A stretch of DNA of 64,000 nucleotides from Darksidea phi (lineage: Eukaryota > Ascomycota > Dothideomycetes > Pleosporales > Lentitheciaceae). Positions 43,951 through 55,927 of this stretch are shown in pieces. Both the position numbers and the translations under genes were made by a program. Under the pieces are notes generated by a model, which saw nothing but the letters and a program-made list of their open reading frames with translations, was not told the origin of the DNA and ran no database searches. Within the stretch, counting starts at the first letter, position 1. Each line of letters starts with the position of its first letter. The stretch spans positions 62,001 through 126,000 of the forward strand of contig JASJFT010000035.1 of NCBI GenBank assembly GCA_030770425.1, given 5' to 3'.

Positions 43951-45390
43951 ATGAGACCTTTCGCTCACGTGCTGCCGGCTTTCATGGCCATTGCCTTTGT
44001 GTCGCCAATGACGGTCCCCTCCTCCCAAGTCGTCCACCACCTCTTCAAACGGCAGGACATGTGAGCAACACTGGGTACATATATCATTCCTGGACACTTA
44101 CTAATCGTACCCTCACCCGTAGTCAAACTCCCATCAACACCTCCCTTCCCAACGTCACTATCTTCGCCACAGGCGGTACGATCGCCTCCCAAGGATCATG
44201 TATGTAACTCTGAGGTACAGAATGGATGTCTTCAATCAGAACTCCTCGTGTTCCGCAGGACTGAGGGGCTTCTAGTCTAAGACAACAGGCACTCCTCTAA
44301 ATAAGCTTTGCTAACTCGGTGCCGCCACCTTAGCCAACACCCAGACAGTCGGTTACCAAGTTGGCCTGGGTATCCAGCAACTTGTTGATGCCGTTCCGGA
44401 GATTCTTAACATTTCCAATATCGCTGGGTACCAGATCTCCAATCTGGGTAGTCCTTCGATCAATGAGACCATCCTGGTGAGACTGGCCGGTCTGATCAAC
44501 GTGGAGCTGGAAAAGGAAGAGATCGCTGGTGTGGTGATTACGCATGGAACGGATTCGCTAGAGGAGACGGCTTTTTTTATGGATCTAGTTGTGAATTCGA
44601 GCAAGCCGGTTGTTTGCGTAGGCGCCATGAGGCCAGCCACTGCACTCAGTGCCGACGGCCCTCTCAACCTACTACAGGCGGTTACGTTGGCAGCATCTCC
44701 AAACGCGAAAGATCGGGGAACCATGTAAGCATCCTTGGGGTTACAGGTGTCTCCTCGCAGGCTTTGCTAACTCGTAACCTCACTTTGAAGGATCACGTTG
44801 AATGAGTGAGTCTCCTTATCATAGTTTCTCCGAGTCTAAGAAGACGACATGCTAACAAATGTTCTAGTCGCATCGGCTCCGCCTACTACACCACCAAAAA
44901 CAATGCCAATTCCCTCGACACCTTCTTCAGCACTGAAGCAGGCCAGCTAGGATTCTTTATAAACCAGGTCCCCTACTTCTACTATGCCCCTGCTACACCC
45001 ATTGGCGTAACTCACTTCTCTCTTACTGACACCACCGATCTCGCCCAAGTAGATATCCTGTACGCGCATCAAGACATGGATCCCGCCCTCTTCAACGCAT
45101 CCTACGCCGCGGGCGCTGACGGCCTCGTTTTCGCCGGCATGGGAGCTGGAGGTCTGTCTGATGTAGCTAGCCTAGCAGCCGAAGAGCTATTCAATGCAAC
45201 GGGACTACCAATGGTGGCAAGCCACAGGAGTCCGGATGGGTTTGTACCAAGTACAGATGAGCATTTTGCCATTGCAAGTGGGTTTCTGAATCCGCAGAAG
45301 GCGAGAATCCTGTTGCAATTGGCGCTTACCGCGGGATATGGTTATGAGGAGATTAAGGAGGCTTTTGCTTTGGGGTATCCGGCGCCTTGA
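43951..45390 (+). CDS. secreted type II L-asparaginase
   Basis: Five exons: 43951-44060, 44123-44199, 44334-44724, 44791-44805 and 44868-45390. The product has 371 residues. Exon 4 is a 15-nt micro-exon encoding part of MITLND; its presence is required to join RGTM to DRIGSAYYTT. A signal peptide (MRPFAHVLPAFMAIAFVSPM) and a KR dibasic site precede the enzyme. The first catalytic Thr motif is ATGGTIAS and the second THGTDSLEET. NxS/T sites (NTS, NVT, NIS, NET, NAS, NAT) suggest glycosylation. It would hydrolyse extracellular asparagine to aspartate and ammonia. The length and motif order are those of fungal periplasmic/secreted asparaginases. Confidence 0.93.
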
Positions 45391-46030
45391 GGCGAGGGAT
45401 GAATCTGGAATGGATACCGTGGAGGCACACGGGAAAAATATATAGTGGCAGTGCAAGAGCACGAGAACAAAGAATAGCTTAGGAATCAGGCATGTACACC
45501 AGAAACTGTTTATCTGTCTTCGGGTGATTGATATCCGTCAACTCAAGGCACCAACCCAGTATAGATATGAACACAATATGAAGTCTAGCATCCAAAGATC
45601 TCAGAAAACCAATCATGACACCTTAGCACTCAGTTTTCACGCCTGCCGATACAGCCAAGCTAGTCGCATGGCCTTTGGTAGACTGTGTGCAAAAGAGAAT
45701 AACTATTGATTGCAGCTGGCGAATCTTTCTGGGGTGAGGAGTGCGGGTTAACTGGAAAGCTATCTTATATATATATGTTAGCGAGGGCTATCCGCAGGTT
45801 CGATGCGTCAATTAGGCACTCCCAAGTCACACTACGGCACCACGAATGTCGACACTTCTCCACGTTGTAAATTTGTTGCGAAACAATCCCATTGTTAAGT
45901 ATCATCGGCGTCGCAGCCGCCCACGACATTGCTCTATGAGTCGTGCACAAAGGAAATATGCCACTTGTCGTATACCGCATATATACAGTCCACCCGCAGT
46001 CGGTCTACCGCTCGTTCGTTCGTGGATGCT
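45391..46030. other. intergenic region between convergent genes
   Basis: About 640 bp with an AT run (TATATATATATG near 45765). No gene is supported. Confidence 0.45.
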
Positions 46031-46502
46031 CTATTGCTTCGGCTTCGTATCAGGGTCCTCTAGAATGCCTTCTGCTTCCAATCGTCGGCGTGCCTCCTCG
46101 AGGGCCCATGTTTGAATGCTATCTAATAGTCAGTACATTTACACACCACCGTGTCCTCTACCCATCCAGTCCGCTCAGCCCAAATTATACCATCTAAACG
46201 TACCTTGTGTCCGGCTTAAATGCATACGCCACAGTCGCCAGTGCAAAACTCCCATAGAAACCCCAATACCAAATTCCTTCCCATCCCTCCTTCTCATACT
46301 TCTCGCCCGGCTTCACGCCAAACAGCCACCCGGTTGGCGGATCATACTGCGACTCATGTCCCCCTCCCCCTCGTCGAACTTTCGATTGCGAAAAGGTCCG
46401 CAAGGGATAGGTGCGAAAGCTGAGGGGCAATTTGAGGTTAGGTTGGCGGTGGACGAGAGCGGTGGTGCGCGCCGTGGCGCGGAGGGGGGTGAGCGGTGTC
46501 AT
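46031..46502 (-). CDS. mitochondrial complex I ESSS/NDUFB11-type subunit
   Basis: Two exons: 46502-46204 and 46118-46031, with an 85-bp intron. The product has 128 residues. A basic Ser/Thr-rich presequence (MTPLTPLRATARTTALVHRQ) is followed by SQYDPPTGWLFGVKPGEKYE, a single membrane helix (GIWYWGFYGSFALATVAYAF), KPDTSIQTWALEEARRRLEA and an acidic end. The membrane helix followed by KPDT and a charged amphipathic helix matches the ESSS (NDUFB11) accessory subunit of NADH:ubiquinone oxidoreductase, which sits in the membrane arm. The family call rests on architecture and the YEKEGWEG region; moderately firm. Confidence 0.78.
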
Positions 46503-47668
46503 AGGAGAGGCTCGAGATGTGATGAGAAACGAATTGGTTCAGAAGTATGCGTCAGTTTACTGCTCCCCAGTGGATGGGGATAGGTGGCGTGGGGTGGGTG
46601 TGAAGTCGACGGGCGTGATGGAAGTGAGGTTGAGCCTTAGCGTCTTGGGAGCTAGCAAGGGTTTAGTGCGGCGATCACGGTTCTTCCCAATCTGTTGCTA
46701 ACGCACTTGAAGCCACCCAACCTCAACAATGTTCTGTCAATCCCCTCGTCAGCCATAGAGTGTGGCTGGGATTCCAATACTATTGCACCCTCGTTGAGCA
46801 AGGCGGAGACTGGTCCATTGAGCACTATTATAACCCGGAAGAATGCCAGCAAATCTGCCTCGAGCGCCACCTCTGCAAGGCCTATCGCATCGACGGCGAC
46901 GCTCAAAAGGGATGACATTGCGAAATTTTCAACGTAGGATTGGACCAGAAGGCGAGCAACATGTGTAGTCCCCCCAAGTGGGAGTCAGTAGTAGAATAGG
47001 AACCGTCAAGCTCCTGTCCCTGTAAGTTTAGGCGTAGTATTGCCAGAGATGAAGATGTGAATATCAATAACTGTGTAGGCTGCATGCCGCCAATCTGCCC
47101 GAACGCCGCCGCCGAAGCCAAAGATGAATTCAGATCCAGCCGTAGTCACAGACTCCACAAACCCGGTTGCCACGGCTTCAACACCTGCCTCCATCCAACC
47201 GACCATCACCACAGTGCCAATAGCCATGCCGCACGGGCTTTCAAAGCGCGACACACCACTTCCACCGTACATGAGAGACCTCAGCTACTTCTGGTCTGGC
47301 GTGTATCTCACGCCGACATGCAGTTGCTTGATTAGTTCGGCGCTACCCCCAGTGAACAGCACCAGTACAAGGACGATCACAAGCTAGACGGCTCATACGG
47401 TAAATATCTAGCCGAGAGAGCGAAGGAATTTTTACTACTCATGCACAGACTGTGAGTACTACCTATGAGGATTGGTTTACGGTCACTACGATGCCGAAAG
47501 AGACGATCCTGTACTCCAGCATCAATTAGATCGAGCGGGTGAAGTGAGTCTGAGTGTCCATGAGTAATTCGATAGAATTCATACTCACTGGGATGCAAAT
47601 GTTTCGGCAAACTAAGCCCTCGTTGCGTGGAACTCTAATTCGCGCCCTTCTCGAAATTCTTGTCCTAG
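46503..47668. other. 1.2-kb stretch without a supportable gene
   Basis: Several overlapping frames exist on both strands (for example minus strand 47272-47006 with SEFIFGFGGGVRADWRH). I could not splice them into a protein with recognisable features. An unidentified small gene cannot be excluded. Confidence 0.45.
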
Positions 47669-48394
47669 TCAAGGACTCAACCTCTCAATCTTCCACTCCT
47701 CCTTTCCCTCCCACCCCTCAATCTTTGTATACCGAAACCGATCATGCAGCCTTGATTCCCTCCCTTGCCAAAACTCCACGACCTCGGGTATCACCCTAAT
47801 CCCACCCCAAAACTCCGGCACGGGTATCTCATCCTTTCCCTCGAACCTCTTCTCCACTTCAGCTACAAAACCCTCAAGTTCCTCCCTCCCCTTTAGCACC
47901 TGACTCTGCGGACTGGCCCACGCACCAATCCGACTTCCCCGGATCCGCGTATTGTAATAAACCTGGCTTTCCTCAGATGTCAAGCGTTCAACTTTTCCCT
48001 CCACGCGGACTTGACGCTCAAGCTCTCGCCACCAGAACGTGAGTGCTGCCTGCGGATTGCTTTTAACGTCCTTGCTCTTCCGACTCGTTTCCCAATTCGA
48101 ATAAATCACAAAACCCTTTTCGTCCAGCTCTTTCATAAACACAATCCTTGCACTTGGTTTGCCATCAGGTAGGGACGCTGTAGCCAACGTGACGGTTTCA
48201 GGCTGGTAGACGCCAGCCGAAACCGCTTCTTTGAACCAGGCGTGGAATTGGTCCGTTGGGATGGGAAGGAGACTTGATTTTTCAAGGGTGCCGCGGTTGT
48301 ATTGAATCGCATGGCCGGGATCGTTGGAGCCGCCGGTGGGTGCGAAGATGCGTTTTGAAGACGAGAGGTCGGAGAGTTTTGCTGAATGTAGCAT
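47669..48394 (-). CDS. PDX3: pyridoxamine 5'-phosphate oxidase
   Basis: A single exon of 241 residues from ATG 48394 (MLHSAKLSDLSSSKRIFAPT). Conserved PNPOx features are present: FHAWFKEAVSAGVYQPETVT, the FMN-binding SARIVFMKELDEKGFVIYSN, NWETSRKSKDVKSNPQAALT, TFWWRELERQVRVEGKVERL, the active-site segment SRIGAWASPQSQVL, and the C-terminal WGGIRVIPEVVEFWQGRESR with LHDRFRYTK. It oxidises pyridoxine- and pyridoxamine-phosphate to PLP using FMN and oxygen, in B6 synthesis and salvage. The frame is open to 48625; an ATG 77 codons upstream would add a basic N-terminus that could be a targeting extension, but the conserved core fits the shorter start. Confidence 0.92.
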   Translation of the reverse strand: MLHSAKLSDLSSSKRIFAPTGGSNDPGHAIQYNRGTLEKSSLLPIPTDQFHAWFKEAVSAGVYQPETVTLATASLPDGKPSARIVFMKELDEKGFVIYSNWETSRKSKDVKSNPQAALTFWWRELERQVRVEGKVERLTSEESQVYYNTRIRGSRIGAWASPQSQVLKGREELEGFVAEVEKRFEGKDEIPVPEFWGGIRVIPEVVEFWQGRESRLHDRFRYTKIEGWEGKEEWKIERLSP

Positions 48395-48927
48395 TTTAGA
48401 TATCGGACTACCCGCTTTACGTATGCTGAATCGGGTCGAACGTTTCAGTAAACGCAGTCGGAGGCTGGAGATGTTTATCACTGTACAGGATAAGTCCACG
48501 ATGCTCGTGTAGCGGCGTATCAGCATGGATAGTGCTGCGCATATATCGTTATGCAATTGCGATGAACTTCGATCTGCCACGTGGTTTGAGAAGTCTGTTC
48601 CTACAGACAAAGCCGTGCCGATCAAGAGACCGATGCCGTGACACTGGGCTGAAAGCGCGGTTTTGGACGTTCGACGTGGGGTGATGTCATTTTTTTTTTA
48701 GCGCGCTTAGCACGCCCAATGTGAAAGCAACACCATGAGCGTCATCAAAGGCAGGAGATAAATAACTGTAAATTGAGAGTCGTACTCGGCACCAAGTATG
48801 ATCACGCCCCGACTACTGCAAATCCACCAATACCGCGTGTAAATATAGCGTTCAGGTACGCCAAACAGTGGGACCCTCGGGTGAAACCTCTTCGATCGCT
48901 CCTTTACACCAGCTTTCAAAATTCCGT
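48395..48927. other. intergenic region between co-oriented genes
   Basis: Contains the promoter of the oxidase gene and the 3' region of the ABC transporter. No gene is recognised. Confidence 0.4.
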
Positions 48928-51900
48928 TTATCGAAGGAAAGGAAGCCTCACACCTCCAAAGAGTATGTACCTAATAGCCGTCTTGACATAGTCCTTTAGC
49001 GTTCGCTTGGCCGTGGGTCTATCTTCTTCACCAATGTTGTGCTTCGCTACAACCCTCAGGAAGACTTCGTCGAAAGTGGACGGCGATACGGAATAAAACT
49101 GTATGCCCAGATTCTCTTTGTTTTCTTCCAGTAAGACGAAGAGTTTACCAACAGACAACTCCTCCTTATCCGCCTTCGTTGTGGAATTCCCTGGTGTGGT
49201 GGGACCTTGAGCCGGAACATTGTACCGCAACTGGCCATGGTACGGATAGCCTTCCTCCTCTGCGCCCGGAAGCGCAGCGCTTACCCACTGCTTCACGGCC
49301 TCAATCTCCTCAGCAGAGGTGTGCGGTGCGGATGCGCAGATGAGCTGTACATGAAACCCGTAGCCGTGTTTCCGGCGTAGATGTGACGTCGTACCTAGAT
49401 CAAGCATCCTGTTAGCTAGCACACCCACACGGTCGGCAAGGTGATCTGCTTCCTCCATAGAGTGCGTTGTGAGCAAGACACTACGGCCAGACACAAACTT
49501 GGTGAGCGTCTTCCACATGATGCGCTTTGCAAGCGGGTCCATGCCACTGCTAGGTTCATCAAGAAGGACCAGCTCCGGGTTTCCAATCAAGGCGATGCCT
49601 AAGCTGAGCTTCCTCTTATTGCCGCCGGAGAGACGCGACGCCATACTCTTCGCGAACTTCTCCAGGCCGACGGCGGTGACAATTTGGCGCGCGTTGCGCT
49701 TCGCATCGGGAACACCTCGTATACCGGCATAAAACTCGAGTTGCTCGAGCACTGTCATCTGATCTACGGCATCGAATTGGGGACAGACGCCCATGCGAGT
49801 GCGCGCCGTGCTTCTATCGTGCAGGACATTGATGTCGCCAAGGTCAATCTTCGCGCCGCGTTGCGAAGGCTGGATCTCACCACGGAGCATGCCAATTGTC
49901 GTGGATTTGCCCGCACCGTTGGGTCCAACGACCGCAAAAACTTCACCTTTTTTGATGCCAAAGGAAACGTCGTCCACAGCAGTTAGCTTGACACCATGAC
50001 TGCGCGACTTGAACGCCTTTGTGAGGTTTTGTACGCGAAGCCCATCAGTCGCATGTCTGACTCGATCGATCTCATCAGAGACCTCTTTCTCCCTTGTCTG
50101 CTCATCTTCGCCATCCTTCGCGGGAGTTTTCTTCGTGAGCCAGCTTGCTGTCCACTTGTGATCGACGATCATCAGAATGAGGAACATGATGAGAGTTTGA
50201 CCAATCAAGTAGATAATGGGAGTGCCGTAGAGTTTGATCTCTCCAGGGTAAGTTGCCATACGTGGTGGTGCACCGCGACAGAGCGACGAGAACATGTTCA
50301 TGGCGACGAAGAGAGCCCTGATAAGGTTCCCAATGGGCGTAATGAGATTGAATGTGAAGTTGAAGATCTCAATGGTAGAGTCGATCTTGCTAGCTTCCAT
50401 GTTCGCTGTCACATTCATCACTCCTGTGAAGTACATGAGGAGCATGAACGCTTGGAATCCCGCGGCAATGGCAAATGCAGAGAGTTGGGACCTGGCAAAC
50501 AAAGCCACCATGTATGACCACAGTAGCGATGCGAATCCGTAAAGAAACAAAACGACAAAAAGATAGCCCGCATTCCACCAGTTGTCTTTAGCAGAAGCGA
50601 CTAGGATGATAATCATTACGATGCTGGTGATTAGAATGTTGAGCCAGTCGAATGACAAGTAAGCAAGCCTGATGATGAAAGTTAGCACCGTATTCCAAAT
50701 CGAGCCAATGTGATATGAAAACGTACCAAAGCGGGAACGGACGAGCTCCGTTGCCATATTGCAGTGATCGGATATTTAGTAGCTTCTCCCGCGTGGGATA
50801 GAGGGCAAAGAAGGCCGGATAACAAGCCATGATGAGCCCAAAGTAGAAAATGAACTGGATCTGGTTGGTAGCATCTTCCGGCCATGGGATATTGAAGGAC
50901 CTGGGTTCATCAACAACGGAAGCACGACCATACTTATGTTCCACTTACTTGAGGTTCGTGGTGATAGTAGTGTTGGTCAACAGGACATCCACTGCATTTT
51001 GTGTGAAGACTGCAGAGTAAAGACCCAGAAAGCCTAGATTAGAGTAAAAGCTGAAGACCGGGTTATCGCCTAGGAAGAAGCCACCAGGCGTGGTCGTGCT
51101 GTAGTTCGCGTTGATAAAGGCGTGAAACTCTTCCACCGTCTCAACAACTTGGATGTACTTCTGTAGCGCATCCAAAGACGAGCTTGCATCGCCGAATTGG
51201 GTTGGCAACGAGCCCTGAAAAGCGGTCAAGTTGGCATTCATCAAAGCTCTAGTCGGTCCAACGACGAGAAGTGGTTCATAGTCAGACTTTGTGGAAAGAG
51301 TCTCGAAACTGGCTTCTTGGATCTGCTGATCGGGCGAGCAACCTGGATACCTTTTGTTTTTGATGAGAAGCGATATGAATGCCGTGGCGACGATTGGGAT
51401 AAGGAACGCGGCAACATAGGGCAGGTAATTGCGCTGCAATACAATCATGCGCTTCTTGAAGAAGATAAAGGATTGTTGTAGGAAGGGTAGGGGTCTTCCG
51501 GTCAACAAATGATCATCGTTGACATCTGTTGTGATCACGTGAGCTGCCTTCTCATTGCTGTTAGAGGGTATCGGGCTGACGTCACGATCTCTTGAGGTAT
51601 CGAAAGGTGAGCTGTCCGGATCGGCTGCGAGCTTCATGAACACCTCTTCCATCGTTGGGCCAGTGACTTGGTAAGTCTTGATGTGTCGGCTCTCAAGCTC
51701 CTTGATGATACGCATCGAACGCTTGTTGTCTTTGACCGTATAAATTGTCTGATCGAACAGGCTTTCATGTGACTCCCCGAGGAATAGGTCTTCAATATCA
51801 GGCAAGTCTCCATAGCCAGTACCGTGGAGAAAACGGAATCGATAACCATCACCAAGCTTGCTCTTGAGTTCGGATACGGAACCTTCAGCCACTTTCGAGC

Positions 51901-54018
51901 CCTTGGACATGACAACCATGGAGTCAGCTAAAAATTCGGCTTCATCAAGAAAGTGGGTCGTGAGGACGACAGTTCGGACCCCTCTCGCCGCAAGTAAAAT
52001 ATCCCAGATCTTCCGGCGAGACAGAGGGTCCAGTCCACCTGATACTTCATCAACACAGCACACTGAGCTCCCTCCTGTCAACATCATGACGAGTTGAAGC
52101 TTTCGTTTCTGGCCACCAGAAAGAGTCCTCGACTGGGACTTGATCTTATGCGTGAGCCCACAGTCGTAGATGAGTTGGCTAAGGTCACCGGTTGCCGTAG
52201 GACTGATCGTAGTAGACTTTATGCGATTGAATATTTGAGCGTGCTGTTCCACAGTCAAGAATTCCCAGAGGACGTTCTTTTGCGGGCAAATACCGATACC
52301 TCCCGAGCCGTTGACTGTGATCGTTCCACTTGTGACATCGCCAAGACCGGCTATCGCATTCTGACCAGATCAGTCTGTGCAATGCCTCGATATCACTTGG
52401 AAATGCTTACCAGGGTCGTGGATTTACCGCACCCGTTAGCACCAACGAGTACCATGATCTGGCCTTTCATGGGCGCGACCGACATATCGTTGACAGCCTT
52501 AATAACTGCTTTTTTACCGCCGAACCAAGCACCGAAAGCCCGCCAGAACCGGTTGGGATGGTAATGCTTGGTGAAGTTCGAAAGAATAACTGGCTGCGCA
52601 CTATTATCGTAAACCGTCTTCCGGCCTTGTGAGCTGGTATGATACAGGATTCGCTCGACGTACGCAGCTAAGATAAGGTATACGACGGTCTGTATGATCA
52701 TGAAGATCCAGAATACAATTCCAGGAACTCTCCATGTTGCGCCAGGAGCTGCATCGGCAAGATTGGGAGAGATCTGTAGATTTTCGTATCGAGCCATCCA
52801 GATCATGTTGAAAACAAATGTCATGGGCGTGAACAGGATGCCGAGGATGATCACGGCGGCGGTGGAAAGAGTCTTTGCTGAGATCTGCGCTACAACGCCT
52901 AGCACGAGGGCGATCACCACTATAGTGATACCGCTGAGTTGCGCTCGCTTGAAGAAGGCGGCGCCAAGAATAGAGAAGGAGTTCAAGCTTGTTCCAGAGA
53001 GAATGCAGTAGATGACGAGGATGATAGCACTTGTTTTGGGAAAGAGGCCGATTTTTGCAATGACCGCGATGATGATCCACGAGGGAAGGTAGACCTTGAG
53101 AAGTTAGTATACTGGGTCGGAAGGGAACTATGTGCTCACTATAGTGAAGGCTATCCAACGACCTAGTAGACGTGCGAATTGAGGCTGCCAGCGGTTCACG
53201 TTCGGCATCATCGATTCGAGTAGGTCGGACATACCCTCCTCCCGTTCTCGTGCCATGACGCCAACAAGCTGATAGCAAAGACCGATGAAGCCGATATACC
53301 ACACGATGGCAATGTATTTTGTAACCGCGCTCTGGATTGATGTAACCAGGGAGTCGTCCCATTCCTTCTGCGTCTTGGATGTGAACGGGTACTCTTCGAT
53401 GGTGTCGGGAAGCGGTTTGGCACCACGTCCAGAGCTGATGTCCGCAATTGATGAATCGACAGCATGCTGAAGCGGGACGATGAAGACCTCAGCATCGTTC
53501 CTGTTGTTCTTGATATTGATCTTGTGCCCATGCGCGCCGTCGACGCGGATCGTATAGTTCCATTTACCACCCTCGCTGGGAGAAGAATAGAATTCCACTG
53601 CTCCATAGCATTTCGTGACTCCAGAGAGGGAAGACTTGCAGAGCGTGAGTAGCTCGTCAGGGCTGCGAATTACTTGGACAATCTGTCCGTCGGGTCCTTG
53701 TGCTTTCGCGGCGACAGAGGCTATTACTCTGTCGATATCACCACCTTCAGGACCATAGTTGCAGAGTGCGAGTGTTCGTCGATTACCGACGGCTTCGCCG
53801 ATCGCTTGAGATAGGGGTCTGATGGTACTTGGATTGCCGATCCCGTAGGTTTCTTTGGGCCAGTAGACCTTAAGGATGAAGGACATGTAAACAACGAAGA
53901 TAATAGGAATATAGAGGGCGCGGAAACCGGTCGATGTCCTCCGCTTGCTATTAAGCACAAGCAGGAGGTCCTTCCATGCTAGAGTCCATATCTGGCGAGC
54001 CAAGAGTGATGTGCTCAT
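48928..54018 (-). CDS. full-length ABCA-type ABC transporter
   Basis: Five exons: 54018-53140, 53094-52411, 52360-50949, 50900-50727 and 50668-48928, with introns of 45, 50, 48 and 58 bp. The product has 1629 residues. Each half is membrane domain then ATPase. Half 1: first helix ALYIPIIFVVYMSFILKVY, a large lumenal loop, six-helix block, Walker A GANGCGKST, Q-loop CPQKNVLWE, signature LSGGQKRKLQ, Walker B-type VCCVDEVSGGLDP and the H-loop TTHFLDEAEFLADS. Half 2: Walker A GPNGAGKST, CPQFDAVDQM, LSGGNKRKLS, LVLLDEPSSGMDP and TTHSMEEADHLAD. Like animal ABCA proteins it probably flips lipids on the vacuolar or plasma membrane. Walker B of half 1 departs from the DEPT/S consensus (DEVSGG), so the two sites may be functionally unequal. 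Confidence 0.92.
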
Positions 54019-54701
54019 CTCGACGACGCGGCGAGAAGGGAAGTGAAAATATCAAGAGGAGCATATGCTTGAGAAGATTGACGTGAGCGGGGAGGAGGAG
54101 ATAGTCATTTCATAACGACGCTATATGGTGATGGATGGTGATGGATACGCCAATGCGAAATACGCGATGTTGAGGCTATGTCTGCAGCTGCGCAAGCACG
54201 TGTGCGGAATAAAGGGAAAGGGGGCACCTGGGCAGCCTGATGCTCTGCCTCGCAGCCACCCGTATTTGGCGGGAGTTGGATTGGACCGTCACCGGTCTCT
54301 GGCGTACTGGCTGCTGAGGTGTCAAATACGAGACGCCCATGTAGGGAAGGAGTTGCGAGATGTGTATGATTGCTCCACATGGGCAGTACCTGAGCACCTG
54401 TATCGTACATGGTGGGTTCGACGCTACTTGCATATGAGGGATCAATATGAGAGATCAATAGGAGAGATCAACGTGGTGGGTGATGTTTTTGGGGAGAAAA
54501 GTAGGTCAAGAGATGCGGCATCACCGGACGCCCGACTCGCCGACACGTCGCCGAGAAATGCACCCATCTAATACTTCGTTTCCAGCGCCACGCCGAACGC
54601 GTCACCCTCAGGCTCACAGCTCTTGGATTCTGCCTTCTTTTCGAGCGCCTCCGGTCTCTCACACTCCTCCGCCGACGTCACAGAGACGCCTCCCACCAAC
54701 C
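54019..54701. promoter_or_regulatory. divergent promoter region of the ABCA transporter and POP4
   Basis: About 680 bp between divergent starts. There are ATGGTGATGG and ATGAGAGATCAATA direct duplications (near 54125-54145 and 54434-54470). No gene is supported. Confidence 0.45.
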
Positions 54702-55391
54702 ATGGCCGAAGATGCAATTTCCTTCCCGCAGGCCCTCCTCGGCCGCGCACACTCACCCACCGCAGCAGCAACACACTACACAGAGCGCGTCACAAAACGA
54801 CCCCTCTACGTCCGCGCCACAAGCCCCTCCCCCTCTGCCCGCGCCCTTCGTCGCCGCGTCCTCAATGGGCGCAAAGAAAAGACCCGCAAGCGCTCCAAGC
54901 TCAAACCCCGTCCTCTCTCCGCCGCTAAAAAACGCGCTCTCGGACTCCTCGAGATACCAAAGGAGCAGCAGAAGTACGACCTCTACGAGGGCCTGCATGC
55001 GCTGTGGGTTGGCTACATGAGGGAGATCCTAGGGCTGGCCGGAGAGAGGGCGTTTGTAACGTCCGAGAGTGCGGGGCAGATGCTTGTGAGCGCGGATATG
55101 CATGGAGCGATTCTTGAAGTCGTTCGGAGTCGCTGCGTCAGTCGTGTGGGTCTGAAGGGCGTTGTGGTGCGCGATACGAAGTTTACGTTCGAGATCATCA
55201 CGAAGAAGGACACGCTGAAGTCGGTCCCGAAAGAGCATTCTAAGTTTAGGTTTGAGATTCCTTTACCGACGAAAGAGCGTGAGAATGCGCCGAGACCGCT
55301 GGTCTTCGAGATCCTAGGAGAGCAATTCCAGGCGAGAGCTCCCGACAGGGCGAACAAGAAATTCAAGATGCACTACCAGCCCGACATATGA
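54702..55391 (+). CDS. POP4: RNase P/MRP subunit POP4 (Rpp29)
   Basis: A single exon of 229 residues from ATG 54702 (MAEDAISFPQALLGRAHSPT). A basic N-terminal part (NGRKEKTRKRSKLKPRPLSA) is followed by KYDLYEGLHALWVGYMREIL and the Sm-like barrel: MLVSADMHGAILEVVRSRCV, SRVGLKGVVVRDTKFTFEII, PLVFEILGEQFQARAPDRAN and KKFKMHYQPDI. The GLHALWVGYM and GVVVRDTKFTFEII motifs are diagnostic for Pop4. It binds the catalytic RNA and other subunits in nuclear RNase P and RNase MRP. The frame is open to 54480, but upstream codons are low-complexity. Confidence 0.93.
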   Translation: MAEDAISFPQALLGRAHSPTAAATHYTERVTKRPLYVRATSPSPSARALRRRVLNGRKEKTRKRSKLKPRPLSAAKKRALGLLEIPKEQQKYDLYEGLHALWVGYMREILGLAGERAFVTSESAGQMLVSADMHGAILEVVRSRCVSRVGLKGVVVRDTKFTFEIITKKDTLKSVPKEHSKFRFEIPLPTKERENAPRPLVFEILGEQFQARAPDRANKKFKMHYQPDI

Positions 55392-55927
55392 AAAGCACCA
55401 AAGCATGCAAGTATCGCCATCTGGTTACCACCAATATGCTTCCGAGTACATTGCCTGCTAGCTCGGAGCACCTACCATATAGCCAAGAGGTAAGGCTTTC
55501 TTTACCGAGCAAGCCTTGATAATGAGTCTGCCTCGCTCGTCGATTTACCTACTGAGCCCGCTCCACAGACTGTTAATGTATTGTCTTGAGCGGAGACCCT
55601 TCAATCTAGCCCTCGGCGGTGACGAAGAGCGCCCGTGTCTAAGCAATACCATAAATTGCTCAATGCGTTACGCGGCATCAAGGTTCGGGTGCTCAGACTT
55701 CTAGACTAAGGGCGTTGAAAGGCAGATTCTTGTCGGAGCAAGAGCATACTTGCATATCAGCTCGTCCGCAGAATGTGGGATAAGAGAATCTAAGAATGGA
55801 GTCAAACCAGCATAGGAATTGCATACAAACAATAGCTACAAAGCCAACGTGCGACAACGTCACCGCCCCTCGACGCCTAACTCTGTCGATTAGTGCCTCT
55901 TTATACCTCTTTTCCCGCGTCTAGACC
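55392..55927. other. intergenic region between convergent genes
   Basis: Holds 3' regions of POP4 and the GH125 gene. Nothing coding is recognised. Confidence 0.45.

Noticed and set aside
46652..47387. Overlapping frames on both strands
   Set aside because: No frame could be spliced to a protein with motifs, signal peptide or repeats, so I left the stretch unannotated.
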